Below are positions 23,031 through 34,190 of a stretch of 64,000 bases of DNA, piece after piece (position 1 is the first letter of the stretch; every line of letters starts with the position of its first letter). The notes below the pieces were generated by a model. That model was given only the letters and a program-made list of their open reading frames with translations. It ran no database searches and was not told the DNA's origin. Origin of the DNA: Bidens hawaiensis (taxonomy: Eukaryota; Streptophyta; Magnoliopsida; Asterales; Asteraceae); the NCBI GenBank assembly GCA_021521415.1, contig JAIQDT010004992.1:124001-188000 (forward strand), read 5' to 3'. Position numbers and translations under genes: made by a program.

Positions 23031-24516
23031 CCAGATTTTAAAACTCATATTTCAAGCCCTTTTTACCCAAAACCGAGCTAAAAGCCCTAGAACTCGTTTC
23101 ACCGAAAAGCCTACTTAGACTTTTCCAACTGAGCTCAAATTTTGTGGGTGACTTTTATATGTGATAAAAAGCTTATCTTAAATTTTCCAGAATTTTTCAT
23201 CATGTTTTGCTATTTTGCACTATTTTTGGCCAAAACCGAGCATTAAATTCACCAAATATTCATCTTTTATCCAAAAATTACCAAAAATTCACAGATCTCA
23301 TATTTTCATGTGTAGATCATCTCTGTGAAATTTCGTGACCCGACTCTAAGCACACGAAAATCTGTCCAACTTTCTCATACACACGAAAACCGAACTATCT
23401 TGTGTTTTCTAGCTTTAGATCACAAGGATCTCGGTTTCTAGCCTTTGCTAGCCGCTAGATACAACACTTACAAGCACAACAACACCACACCAAGCAAACT
23501 ATACCAACAATCAAGCCATCTCTTTCAAAATGTCGGTTTTTAAGTAAAACTAAAGATTTTAACCGTAAAATTTTATTCTAAACACTTTTAACTAATTACT
23601 TGGATCAAGATCCTTTGTATAACTTGTATACATCCCTTGATCGTGCAAGGATTGGTTCCATCTCGGGTTTTCACCCATATGTCACTTGGAACCCTTTTGT
23701 TCTTGCAAAAATAACTCAAACTAAAGAAATCAACACCAAAGATCATGTATTATAACATGTTTATACCTTGTGTTCTTGATTAGGGAGGATGGATTTGATG
23801 AATACTTGAAAAGTTGGGAGAGTTTTGAGAGAGTTTGAGTAGTTTTTGGTGGTAAAAAAAAAATGAAAGATAATATGATAATGGGGGGGGGGTGGCCGGC
23901 CCTTTGTGGGTGTGTGTGGGGGCCCCACATCTCCAATATTGTCCACATATCTAGATTACGCAATCTGGATAATGTTGTGGATAATCTGGTTCAGTTCGTT
24001 TCTCGTTTAAACTCGTAATTCGGCTTAAAACGAGCTTAAAATGGTCGTTTTTCGGGTCAAAATAAAAATTTACATAAAACCGACTTAAAAACTTTAAAAA
24101 CTTAAACCATGACATTAAAACATCATATTATTAATAATTACGCATCTTTTTCGGCTTGATTGATCGTCTCTTGCTTGGTTTGGTGTTAAAGGTTTCGTTT
24201 AGCGTACCGATATACCATTAAATCGAAATCCTTTTTCTGTGCTATAATTTACTTATCCCGAAGCATTAATACCTCGTAAATATCACTAAACATTATATAC
24301 TTCGTCTATAATGTAATTCCCGATTCGTTCGGGTTTCAATAACCGATCAATGATTAATTGTAATCCCAATACGATTCACTATATAATTGAGTATGATTCA
24401 TACTGTGAACCATATATATTCGTGTCAATGTGCTATAACTCATATAATCAATATTAAATAACACGTAAATAGTATATTCCGGCTAGGGTATACCTGGAGT
24501 TGCCGGAATCGTTACA

Positions 24517-24552
24517 TTCTCCCCCCGTTATAAAAATTTCGTCCTCGAAATT
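24517..24552 (-). other. E3 polypurine tract and 3' untranslated end
   Basis: On the minus strand the pol stop is followed by AATTTCGAGGACGAAATTTT and then AACGGGGGGAGAA directly before the LTR. The purine tract primes plus-strand DNA synthesis. Confidence 0.9.
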
Positions 24553-27135
24553 TTATGCGTCAACTACTTCCTTTTGAGGAAATAGGTGGGGGTATTTCTT
24601 CCGAAATTCATCCTTTCGTTCCCAAGTAAATTCTGGGCCTCGTTGCGAATTCCATCTAACTTTGACCAACGAGATCTTATTGTATCTAAGTTGCTTGATC
24701 TTACCGTCTACTATTTCGATGGGCTCCTCTACGAAGTTGAGCCTATCACTTATTTGCACACCCTCTAAGGGTAACACCGATGTCTCATCCGACAGACATC
24801 TTTTCAAATTCGACACATGAAACACGTTATGAACTGCACTTAGTTCCTCAGGCAGTTCTAGTCGGTAAGCTACCGGACCGATCTTTGCAGTAATAATGAA
24901 TGGTCCAATATATCTAGGGGCCAACTTCCCCGCCTTTCCAAACCTGACCACTCCTTTCCAGGGTGATACTTTCAAATATACTTTTTCACCCTTCTCAAAT
25001 GACAACGGTTTTCGACGGGTATCGGCATAACTCTTCTGCCGGTCCCGCGCGGCTTTCAGGTTGGTCTTAATTTCAAGAATCTTGCTGGTCGTCTCCTGGA
25101 CCAGATCCGATCTAATAACCTGCGAGTCTCCCACTTCAGACCAGCAAAGTGGTGATCGGCACTTCCGCCCATACAATGCTTCATAAGGTGCTGCCTTTAT
25201 ACTGCTATGGTAACTGTTATTATAGGAAAATTCAACGAGTGGGAGATGTTGATCCCAATTTCCCTTAAAGTCCAGTACGCAGGCACGAAGCAAATCCTCC
25301 AAAGTTTGAATGGTCCTCTCAGACTGACCATCGGTCTGAGGGTGGTAAGCTGTGCTTAGGTCAATACGTGTTCCCAACGCTTCTTGGACAGCTTGCCAAA
25401 GTTTGGAGGTGAAATGTCTATCCCTATCGGAGATGATCGAGATGGGGATGCCATGACGAGACACTATTTCATTTATATAAATTTGCGCGAGTCTCTCGGT
25501 GTTATAAGTATTCCTAATCGGAATAAAATGTGCCGATTTGGTTAATCGATCCACGATTACCCAAATTGCATCATGACCTCGGGGCGTCTTGGGGAGATGC
25601 GTCACAAAATCCATTGTGATCTGTTCCCACTTCCACTCCGGAATTTCCGGTTGTTGTAACATTCCCGAAGGTTTCTGGTGCTCCGCCTTAACCCTCGCAC
25701 ACGTCATACACTTGCCGACGTATGTGGCTATATCCTTTTTCATACCCGGCCACCAGTAAAATTCTTTCACATCCTGGTACATTTTATCAGATCCCGGATG
25801 TATGGAATATTTCGACTTATGCGCTTCGTCCATGATTAATTCACGAAGGTCATGGAGGGTCGGGATCCAAATCCGATTTTTGAAATAGAGAATTTCGTCC
25901 ACACGCTGTTCGAAATTCTTCTCATTCCCGTAAAGTCCTTCTTTATCCAATTGGCCCTCTTTCAACGCCTCGCGTTGAGCGACTCGAATCAAATCCGAAA
26001 GGTTTGACTGGACTATCATCCCCAACGCCCGCACTCGCAATGGTTTAACCCGATCCTTCCTACTCAAGGCATCGGCTACGACGTTAGCCTTGCCGGGGTG
26101 ATATCGAATGTCACAGTCATAGTCACTCAGCAACTCGACCCATCTTCGTTGCCTCATATTCAGTTCTTTCTGATCGAATATGTGTTGCAAACTTTTATGA
26201 TCAGTGAATATGGTGCACTTTGTACCGTAGAGATAGTGTCTCCAGATTTTAAGTGCAAAGATGACTGCTCCCAGTTCCAAGTCATGAGTAGTGTAGTTTT
26301 TCTCATGAACTTTCAACTGTCGAGACGCATAGGCTATGACCTTTTTATTTTGCATCAACACGCATCCTAACCCTTTACGGGATGCGTCACAATATACAAC
26401 AAATCCATCGTCTCCGTCGGGGAGACTTAAGATTGGCGCTTGGCACAATCTTTGTTTTAGCGTTTGAAACGCCGTTTCCTGCTCTTCACCCCATTCATAT
26501 TTCCGATCCTTTTGAGTCAGGAGGGTTAAAGGTTGGGCGATGCTGGAAAAGTTCTCTATAAATCGACGATAGTATCCAGCTAAGCCTAAGAATTGACGGA
26601 TTTCCTTCGGAGATTTAGGCGCTTGCCAATCCTTAATTGCTTCAACTTTACTCGGATCAATGTGTATTCCTTGGTGGTTTATAACGTGACCGAGGAATTG
26701 CACCTCTTGTAACCAGAAGTTACACTTGGAGAATTTTGCATACAACTTCTCCTGATCCAAAAGCTCCAAAACTAACCTCAAATGTCGCTCATGTTCTTCT
26801 TTACTTTTTGAATATATCAAAATATCGTCTATAAATACAATGACGAATTTGTCGAGATAGGGTTTACAGACTCGGTTCATGAGATCCATGAACACCGCTG
26901 GCGCATTTGTTAGCCCAAAAGGCATAACTAGAAATTCGTGGTGGCCGTAGCGAGTCCGAAACGCGGTTTTTGGGATATCCTCCTCTTGAATTCTAACTTG
27001 GTGGTATCCCGATCTAAGATCAATTTTTGAGAAGTAGCTCGCACCTTGTAGTTGGTCGAACAAATCATCGATTCGGGGAAGAGGATACCTATTTTTGATG
27101 GTTAATTTGTTCAATTCCCTGTAGTCAATGCACAT
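24553..27135 (-). CDS. E3 pol: reverse transcriptase, RNase H, integrase, chromodomain
   Basis: An 860-codon open frame, the downstream part of gag-pol. It starts only nominally at Met ([10 protein letters not shown]); the real reading frame comes from the upstream ORF across a TAG. RT has [25 protein letters not shown] and [10 protein letters not shown] (catalytic Asp pair, about residues 95-105). RNase H has [13 protein letters not shown] and [11 protein letters not shown]. Integrase has the zinc domain [10 protein letters not shown]...CMTCARVK (about 435-480), [19 protein letters not shown] and [18 protein letters not shown]. The C-terminal chromodomain is [20 protein letters not shown]...[10 protein letters not shown] (about 805-850). 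All catalytic residues I can check are present. Confidence 0.96.
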   Translation of the reverse strand: MCIDYRELNKLTIKNRYPLPRIDDLFDQLQGASYFSKIDLRSGYHQVRIQEEDIPKTAFRTRYGHHEFLVMPFGLTNAPAVFMDLMNRVCKPYLDKFVIVFIDDILIYSKSKEEHERHLRLVLELLDQEKLYAKFSKCNFWLQEVQFLGHVINHQGIHIDPSKVEAIKDWQAPKSPKEIRQFLGLAGYYRRFIENFSSIAQPLTLLTQKDRKYEWGEEQETAFQTLKQRLCQAPILSLPDGDDGFVVYCDASRKGLGCVLMQNKKVIAYASRQLKVHEKNYTTHDLELGAVIFALKIWRHYLYGTKCTIFTDHKSLQHIFDQKELNMRQRRWVELLSDYDCDIRYHPGKANVVADALSRKDRVKPLRVRALGMIVQSNLSDLIRVAQREALKEGQLDKEGLYGNEKNFEQRVDEILYFKNRIWIPTLHDLRELIMDEAHKSKYSIHPGSDKMYQDVKEFYWWPGMKKDIATYVGKCMTCARVKAEHQKPSGMLQQPEIPEWKWEQITMDFVTHLPKTPRGHDAIWVIVDRLTKSAHFIPIRNTYNTERLAQIYINEIVSRHGIPISIISDRDRHFTSKLWQAVQEALGTRIDLSTAYHPQTDGQSERTIQTLEDLLRACVLDFKGNWDQHLPLVEFSYNNSYHSSIKAAPYEALYGRKCRSPLCWSEVGDSQVIRSDLVQETTSKILEIKTNLKAARDRQKSYADTRRKPLSFEKGEKVYLKVSPWKGVVRFGKAGKLAPRYIGPFIITAKIGPVAYRLELPEELSAVHNVFHVSNLKRCLSDETSVLPLEGVQISDRLNFVEEPIEIVDGKIKQLRYNKISLVKVRWNSQRGPEFTWERKDEFRKKYPHLFPQKEVVDA

Positions 27136-27150
27136 TCGAAGGCTTCCGTC

Positions 27151-29259
27151 CTACTTTTTCACAAATAGTACAGGTGCACCCCACGGGGAGTAGCTGGGAC
27201 GAATAAATCCCTTATCCAACAATTCCTGCAACTGGTTGGATAATTCTTGCATCTCGGACGGTGCAAGTCTGTAAGGGGCCTTAGCAACAGGGCCAGCTTG
27301 TGGTAACAGATCGATTCTGAATTCGACCTGTCGGGTTGGCGGTAATCCAGGAAGTTCCTCTGGAAAAACTTGTGGAAATTCGCGTACCACGGGAATATCG
27401 TCCACCCGTTTTTCCTCAGAATCAGCGGCCGTCAGGCTCGCTAGATACGCCACACATCCCTGACGTATATATTTCAACACCTTGAGGTGGGATATAAATG
27501 GTATCATGGTGCCGGATTTCTCTCCCTGCACTAATACCTCCTCGTCATCCGACACCCGGATCTTGACGGTTTTCTTTTCACAGTTTATTTCTACCCTATT
27601 ACGTGCCAACCAATCCATTCCCACTATCACGTCAAAACTACCCAATTCTACCGGTAACAAGTCAATCAGGAAGGATTGTTCGCTCAGAATAAAAGGGCAA
27701 TTCCGAACAATCCGATTAACTATCATGGTTTTACCGTTAGCGACCTCTACGGTGTAAGGTTCTATGGTTTCACCAATAGGAAGGTTTGCTATCGAAAGGA
27801 ATCTAACGGAGACAAAACTTCTATCGGCGCCTGTATCAAATAATACAGAAGCGTAATGATCAGTGACGAGGAAGGTACCTGTCACTACGCTGGGGTCCTG
27901 GCGCGCCTCGTTCGCTCCCATCACAAATGCTCGGACTCGCGCCGGATTGGACGCCGATGGCTGACCCGCGAGTTGTCTCCCGTTTCCTCCCTGATTCAGT
28001 TTCGGGCAGTTCCTTTTGAAGTGATCCGTGCTGCCACATTCGTAGCAAGCACGGCTAGTGGTCACCATCTGGTTTCCTTGCGGGTTCTGCTGTCGGGCTG
28101 GTTGAGTTCTAAATGGTTGCGCCCGAATAGGTTGTGGTTGTCGGTTCAGGTTGTTCAGATTTGTCTTACAATTTGGTGCGTAGTGTCCAACCCTGCCACA
28201 CCGGTGGCACACCACCTCCTTGCACACGCCACTATGGTGGTAACCACATTTCCCGCACCTAGGAAACGTTCCCTTCTGCGGTTCTTGCCTTCCGCCCGAA
28301 CTAGTCATGGCATAGCTCTGGGCAGCGGGCCTAGCTCGTTTGCCTTGCTGTTTCTCTCGGATCCTATTGTCATACGTACCTCGCTTTCCCCCAGCCGACT
28401 CTCCTGTTGCCTTTATCGATCCGCTCCTTAAGAAATCATACGTGACAATACCAGCCTGTGTCACTGCACCCTCATACGTCTGGTGCCCTCCCGCGTTAAC
28501 TATACTCCTCACTACTGGAGTAAGTCCCCAAATATAACGTTCCACCCTCTTTGACTCTGGGGTGACCAACCACGGCACTAATCGTGACAGTTCATTAAAC
28601 CGGTTGGTATATCCCAAGTGGTCCGCCCCATGCATCTCTAGGTTCCACAACTCATGTTCCAGTTTCTGCAATTCATTCTTTGGGCAGAAATGTTTCAAAA
28701 CAAGATCCTTAAGCTCTGTCCAGGTCATGCGGTTTGTCGCCGCCTGACCTCGAGTCTGTACTATGGTGTTCCACCATGTCAAGGCATGGTCTGTGAACGT
28801 ACAGGTGGCGTACTTAACGACACAATCCTCGGGACAGTTGCTGATATTCACCACTGACTCTATTTTCTCTAACCATTTCACTAACCCATTCGGTCCTTCC
28901 GACCCGTTAAACTCTAAAGGCTTGCATAACATAAAGTCCTTGATTGAACAACCCCTGGATGGTCCAGTGCGGTTGGTCTCTACAGTAGGGATAGGGCCAT
29001 TACTGTCGGTAGCGACCACCGTAGGCGGTGCGTCATTACTCGGCATAGTGTTATCATTCCTTGGAGGATTAGCATTTTGTTCCCCGTCATTATTTATGGG
29101 CGTTTGATTGCTCGGAGGGGTTGGATTAGATGAATTATTAATACTGGCAGCGATGCGCGATACTATATCCGGTATCGCCGCCTCCAACTGTTGAGCAATC
29201 AAACGGCTCACATCTACTTCCGATATTTTCGTGGATCGTTTCGGTGCCATTCTACACAA
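27151..29259 (-). CDS. E3 gag, protease and start of RT, ended by a premature TAG
   Basis: A 702-codon frame. The Met at 29259 or, nine bases in, MAPKRST is the likely start. Gag core: GPNGLVKWLEKIESV, EDCVVKYATCTFTDHALTWW, ELSRLVPWLV. Three zinc knuckles: CGKCGYHHSGVC, CHRCGRVGHYAPNC, CYECGSTDHFKRNC (about residues 335-425). The protease active site VLFDTGADRSFVS lies at about 485 and GSFDVIVGMDWLARN at about 555. RT begins at LPGLPPTRQVEFRIDLLP and stops at FVKK-TAG (27151-27153), where E2 has Lys. With the next ORF, five codons away in the same frame, the polyprotein would be about 1,568 codons. This looks like a single recent nonsense mutation. Confidence 0.95.
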   Translation of the reverse strand: MCRMAPKRSTKISEVDVSRLIAQQLEAAIPDIVSRIAASINNSSNPTPPSNQTPINNDGEQNANPPRNDNTMPSNDAPPTVVATDSNGPIPTVETNRTGPSRGCSIKDFMLCKPLEFNGSEGPNGLVKWLEKIESVVNISNCPEDCVVKYATCTFTDHALTWWNTIVQTRGQAATNRMTWTELKDLVLKHFCPKNELQKLEHELWNLEMHGADHLGYTNRFNELSRLVPWLVTPESKRVERYIWGLTPVVRSIVNAGGHQTYEGAVTQAGIVTYDFLRSGSIKATGESAGGKRGTYDNRIREKQQGKRARPAAQSYAMTSSGGRQEPQKGTFPRCGKCGYHHSGVCKEVVCHRCGRVGHYAPNCKTNLNNLNRQPQPIRAQPFRTQPARQQNPQGNQMVTTSRACYECGSTDHFKRNCPKLNQGGNGRQLAGQPSASNPARVRAFVMGANEARQDPSVVTGTFLVTDHYASVLFDTGADRSFVSVRFLSIANLPIGETIEPYTVEVANGKTMIVNRIVRNCPFILSEQSFLIDLLPVELGSFDVIVGMDWLARNRVEINCEKKTVKIRVSDDEEVLVQGEKSGTMIPFISHLKVLKYIRQGCVAYLASLTAADSEEKRVDDIPVVREFPQVFPEELPGLPPTRQVEFRIDLLPQAGPVAKAPYRLAPSEMQELSNQLQELLDKGFIRPSYSPWGAPVLFVKK

Positions 29260-29618
29260 TCATCAAAGAAATATATATAATCAATACCATCTCAAAATAT
29301 AAAACACAATACATATTTCATTCATTAGTAAACATTGATTCATATTACACAAACATCAATTTACATACTTTCAGTCAACATTACATAACTAGTTTTATTA
29401 CAAGGGCCCTATGTTGGTATCATCTCGACATAACCCGTAAAGGGGTCAGTGCTTGAATGATACCCAAAAGTATCTAAAGTGATATGCCCTACAAGAGACC
29501 CACCCTAGGGGCCAGTGGTTGTACTATAACTAAACAAGATTCACTCCGTGTTAGTATCACCACTAACTACTTACACGGAGTATCAAAAAGCGGTTCAAGA
29601 TTCTACCATCTAACACAT

Positions 29619-30245
29619 CTACACATGGTGGTAAACCAACCCCACCAACACCGCCACCAGCACCACCAACACCGCCACCATAACCCGCATTCGGGTTTCC
29701 ATCTGGTCGATCAACCAGTGGGAGTATGAGCACTCCCTCTTTAACTGGTTAATAGCATACTGGTGGTCCTGTATGCTGTCCCCGAGGTACGCTCGCCTCT
29801 GTACCCCCACGACCAGGGCGGCAGAGTGCTCGTTCACCTGTTCGGTGAGAACACGTAGCCAAGCCGCCAAGTCCCGTTCCTGCCTCGGAAGACCCCACAC
29901 AGGTAGGGTTGCAGGCTCGGGTTGGGGGCGGGAAGACTCGCCCCGGTGGTATGTGGATCTGGGTGGGGTAACGGTGGGCGGAACATACGGGGCACTGATC
30001 CGCGCCGTGAGGCGAGGACCGCGCCTGAGGGGAATCGGGGCAGTCTGTGGTGCGGGCGGGGTAGGAGACCTGGTAACCCTAGCAGGGGAGGGTACACTAG
30101 CACTCCTAGCTGGGGTGGTCTGTCTAGAAGTACTATGACTAGCCTCCGAAGGCTCGGAGCTGGGTGCTACACTTGGGCTTCCAGAGGCCCCGGAACTAGC
30201 CTCTTCCGGGTCCTCTTCCGTCGACACACTAGGTGTTCTTGCCAT
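29619..30245 (-). CDS. E3 additional ORF upstream of gag, possible membrane protein
   Basis: A 208-codon ORF from MARTPSVSTEE (an in-frame Met nine codons upstream is also possible), in the leader between primer site and gag, same strand as gag. Residues 1-110 are rich in Ser, Pro, Thr and Ala and look disordered. Residues about 115-180 are charged and may be helical (RQERDLAAWLRVLTEQVNEH, QYAINQLKRE). The C-terminus VMVAVLVVLVAVLVGLVYHH reads as one transmembrane segment and comes from a short GGTGGCGGTGTTGGTGGTGC-type DNA repeat. I do not recognise the family. Additional upstream ORFs are known in Ogre-type gypsy elements. Whether this is expressed is unknown. Confidence 0.65.
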   Translation of the reverse strand: MARTPSVSTEEDPEEASSGASGSPSVAPSSEPSEASHSTSRQTTPARSASVPSPARVTRSPTPPAPQTAPIPLRRGPRLTARISAPYVPPTVTPPRSTYHRGESSRPQPEPATLPVWGLPRQERDLAAWLRVLTEQVNEHSAALVVGVQRRAYLGDSIQDHQYAINQLKRECSYSHWLIDQMETRMRVMVAVLVVLVAVLVGLVYHHV

Positions 30246-30584
30246 TATACCTGCACACAAGTTAACAAACATATAGTCCTTTTCGTAGTGTAATTCATAA
30301 TTAAATTAACACATACTTATTTATACAACTTTACCACATAATAATATTATCATATATTTACACATATGTTGCCAATTTTACCTATTTAAGTCCCCCGTGA
30401 CTTCCCCTGAATTTCCTCGTGCAGACAAGTCTGTTATTATGTTCCGGACCATAATAACCCACTTGTCCATCCAAGTTCATCCCGATCTCGTCACAATATA
30501 TTATTAGTTGATATTCAGATCCTATAATACTTGAGCTACTGGTTATATTTTAGGTATCTTTTTCAGACATCCTAATTCTTTATA

Positions 30585-30603
30585 ACCAATGGCTCTGATA
30601 CCA
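30585..30603 (-). other. E3 primer-binding site (tRNA-iMet type)
   Basis: Minus-strand TGGTATCAGAGCCATTGGTT, whose first 12 bases match the complement of initiator tRNA-Met. Five bases separate it from the 5' LTR. Confidence 0.93.
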
Positions 30604-30608
30604 AGTTC

Positions 30609-33600
30609 TGTAACACCCCGTAACCGCAGCGGAAACGTACACGGATGCAACAGACACATCTGATATCAACAGCATTGCTTATAAAGAAAATACCACTACA
30701 TTAATTTATAACATATTACATTGTTGCGAGTTTCATTACTGTCTAGGTGTTACACACATATTTTACCGATAAGACATTAATAAATTCATTACAAAACAAA
30801 GAGCAGCAAGCTTCCAACAGGTAGCACAGATAGTTAAGCAAACATCAATCAATCCAACTTGGGCATACCTAGAAAACATGTAAAGAAAACGGGTCAACTA
30901 CGAATAGTTGGTGAGTTTCACTAATTTAAATAAACACTGACGAATCATTTTAATAATCATTTATTAACAATATAATCATGCTGGGAACTTTGTTACCCCA
31001 GAACATTTCCAATAACTTTCTGGGAACTATGTTACCCCAGAACAATAAATACCCCTGGGAACTATGTTACCCCAGAACAATAATAACCCCTGGGAACTAT
31101 GTTACCCCAGAACAATAATAACCCCTGGGAACTATGTTACCCCAGAATAATAATAACCCCTGGGAACTATGTTACCCCAGAACAATAAATACCCCTGGGA
31201 ACTATGTTACCCCAGAACAATAATAACCCCTGGGAACTATGTTACCCCAGAATAATAATAACCCCTGGGAACTATGTTACCCCAGAACAACAATAACCCC
31301 TGGGAACTATGTTACCCCAGAACAATAATAACCCCTGGGAACTATGTTACCCCAGAACAATAACACATTATAAACCTTTTATATATTCTATGCATCAGCC
31401 CATATATATAAATGTACAAGTATTTCCATACGATCGGTATGTACTTAAATACTTTAAATAAGACATGTTTTCCGCCCCGGGAAAATATAATTAAAACAAT
31501 TCATTAAAAGGGGCTCGTGAAAACTCACCTTTTTGGGAGTCGGGGTAATATGAGGAACAGCTACGTGCTGGGATCTGTAATAGGATATCTAAGTCGTTAC
31601 TATATAATTCCCACAAATTAAATCTATGTAAACTGTACATCGGGGAACACTGATAACCTAGTTAAGGTGATGAAATTATAGCTCGGTTTGACACCCCGTT
31701 TGGCCGCGGGGCCCGTTTCCGGTATTTCGGTGCCGGAAACGGTAAAAATCGGGTAAAATTACCCAAATCATCCGAATTATTTTCGGATGATTTATTTTTA
31801 CTTAATTTACTTAGGTTTATGAAAATAGTCTATTTTTAAAGTTTTCGTGTACCAGTCAGCTCGCTTATGCGAGTTTTGCCGGTTTACACGTTTTAAGCTT
31901 TAAAAAACTTGTTTTTATGTTCATTTTAGCACAAATAATTACCCGTTTAGTCTCGGGTCTTGAAATTTTGCACAAAACTCAATTTGACAGTAAGAACATT
32001 TTATAAAATTTTCCAGATTTATTTTTCCTATATTTGCATTTATTTACCTATTTTTAAATCTCATTAAAACACTAAAAATATAAAAAAATACCAAAATACT
32101 TTAGAAAAATCCCAAGTTTTTCTGGAATGATCCTTGTCATTCTCATAACTCTCTGGAATTTTTCCAGATTTATTTTTGTAAATTTACATATATTTATCTA
32201 TTTTTAAATCTTATTAAAATACTAAATATATCAAAAATACCAAAACACTTTAGAAAAATCCCAAATTTTTCTGGAATGTTCCTTGTCATTCTCATAACTC
32301 TCTGGAATTTTTCCAGATTTATTTTCGTAAATTTACATATATTTATCTATTTTCAAATCTTATTAAAATACTAAATATATCAAAAATACCAAAACACTTT
32401 AGAAAAATACCAAATTTTTCTGGGATGATCCTTGTCATCCTCATAACTTTCTGGAATTTTTCCAGATTTATTTTTGTAAATTTACATATTTTTACCTATT
32501 TTTAAATCTTTATAGAATACTAAATATGTCAAAAATATCAAAATACTTTAGAAAAATACCAAATTTTTCTGGGATGATCCTTGTCATCCTCATAACTTTC
32601 TGGAGTTTTTCCAGATTTTAAAACTCATATTTCAAGCCCTTTTTACCCAAAACCGAGCTAAAAGCCCTAGAACTCGTTTCACCGAAAAGCCTACTTAGAC
32701 TTTTCCAACTGAGCTCAAATTTTGTGGGTGACTTTTATATGTGATAAAAAGCTTATCTTAAATTTTCCAGAATTGTTCATCATGTTTTGCTATTTTTCAC
32801 TATTTTTGGCCAAAACCGAGCATTAAATTCACCAAATATTCATCTTTTATCCAAAAATTACCAAAAATTCACAGATCTCATATTTTCATGTGTAGATCAT
32901 CTCTGTGAAATTTCGTGACCCGACTCTAAGCACACGAAAATCTGTCCAACTTTCTCATACACACGAAAACCGAACTATCTTGTGTTTTCTAGCTTTAGAT
33001 CACAAGGATCTCGGTTTCTAGCCTTTGCTAGCCGCTAGATACAACACTTACAAGCACAACAACACCACACCAAGCAAACTATACCAACAATCAAGCCATC
33101 TCTTTCAAAATGTTGGTTTTTAAGTAAAACTAAAGATTTTAACCGTAAAATTTTATTCTAAACACTTTTAACTAATTACTTGGATCAAGATCCTTTGTAT
33201 AACTTGTATACATCCCTTGATCGTGCAAGGATTGGTTCCATCTCGGGTTTTCACCCATATGTCACTTGGAACCCTTTTGTTCTTGCAAAAATAACTCAAA
33301 CTAAAGAAATCAACACCAAAGATCATGTATTATAACATGTTTATACCTTGTGTTCTTGATTAGGGAGGATGGATTTGATGAATACTTGAAAAGTTGGGAG
33401 AGTTTTGAGAGAGTTTGAGTAGTTTTTGGTGGTAAAAAAAAAATGAAAGATAATATGATAATGGGGGGGGGGGGGGGTGGCCGGCCCTTTGTGGGTGTGT
33501 GTGGGGGCCCCACATCTCCAATATTGTCCACATATCTAGATTACGCAATCTGGATAATGTTGTGGATAATCTGGTTCAGTTCGTTTCTCGTTTAAACTCG

Positions 33601-34101
33601 TAATTCGGCTTAAAACGAGCTTAAAATGGTCGTTTTTCGGGTCAAAATAAAAATTTACATAAAACCGACTTAAAAACTTTAAAAACTTAAACCATGACAT
33701 TAAAACATCATATTATTAATAATTACGCATCTTTTTCGGCTTGATTGATCGTCTCTTGCTTGGTTTGGTGTTAAAGGTTTCGTTTAGCGTACCGATATAC
33801 CATTAAATCGAAATCCTTTTTCTGTGCTATAATTTACTTATCCCGAAGCATTAATACCTCGTAAATATCACTAAACATTATATACTTCGTCTATAATGTA
33901 ATTCCCGATTCGTTCGGGTTTCAATAACCGATCAATGATTAATTGTAATCCCAATACGATTCACTATATAATTGAGTATGATTCATACTGTGAACCATAT
34001 ATATTCGTGTCAATGTGCTATAACTCATATAATCAATATTAAATAACACGTAAATAGTATATTCCGGCTAGGGTATACCTGGAGTTGCCGGAATCGTTAC
34101 A
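30609..34101 (-). repeat. E3 5' LTR (right)
   Basis: Near-identical to 21027-24516, with the same hairpin minisatellite (about 30981-31362) and the units of about 149 bp (about 32015-32615). Differences I could see: one base lost in the ACACGG(G)ATG stretch, a shorter AT run near 31400, four substitutions and a longer G run (33463-33477). Confidence 0.95.
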
Positions 34102-34190
34102 CTTCGAAAGGGATCGGACGCTACATGGGAAGCTGAGGATGAGATGCGCAAGTTTTATCGGGGACGAAACCTCTTTAAGGAGGGAAGACT
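34102..34190 (+). pseudogene. E2 chromodomain tail and polypurine tract
   Basis: After the E3 insertion the E2 chromodomain resumes: RKGSDATWEAEDEMRKFYRG, matching the TWE.E..M motif of plant chromoviruses. AAGGAGGGAAG (34177-34187) precedes the LTR. Confidence 0.85.

Larger units (their letters stand above)
21027..24516 (-). repeat. E3 3' LTR (left)
   Basis: TG...CA bounded, starts TGTAACACCCCGTAACCGC. Contains the hairpin minisatellite (21399-21782), four units of about 149 bp (22432-23030) and a G10 run (23883-23892), which is G15 in the other LTR (33463-33477). Small frames inside (23730-23963) are not credible genes. Confidence 0.95.
21027..34101 (-). mobile_element. Young Ty3/gypsy chromovirus E3
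   Basis: Minus-strand, 13,075 bp, target duplication CTTCG (21022-21026 and 34102-34106). LTRs are 21027-24516 and 30609-34101, about 3.49 kb each. By eye I find only about four substitutions and a few short indels between them, so insertion was recent. A primer site of tRNA-iMet type lies at 30592-30603 and a purine tract adjoins 24517-24528. It encodes a complete gag-pol with one in-frame TAG, plus an additional ORF upstream of gag. Chromodomain and domain order place it with the Tekay/Del-like chromoviruses. Confidence 0.96.

Noticed and set aside
23730..23963. Small frames of 61-77 codons in both E3 LTRs
   Set aside because: Pro/His-rich reading through the G run and an AT-rich region. 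The G run differs in length between the LTRs, which would shift the frame.
27151..27153. TAG in E3 as a programmed gag-pol read-through stop
   Set aside because: It falls inside the reverse transcriptase after FVKK, not at the gag-pol border, and relatives in this window have Lys there. Kept as a nonsense mutation.
27856..28431. A 191-codon plus-strand frame and neighbours within 27482-29107
   Set aside because: Antisense shadows of the E3 gag/protease reading frame, which has clear protein motifs.
29244..29456. Short plus-strand frames near the E3 gag start as possible antisense genes
   Set aside because: No start context, no motif, and low complexity. The region is better explained as leader.
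29773..30293. Plus-strand frames of 121 and 123 codons
   Set aside because: Antisense to the GC-rich E3 upstream ORF, with no recognisable motif.
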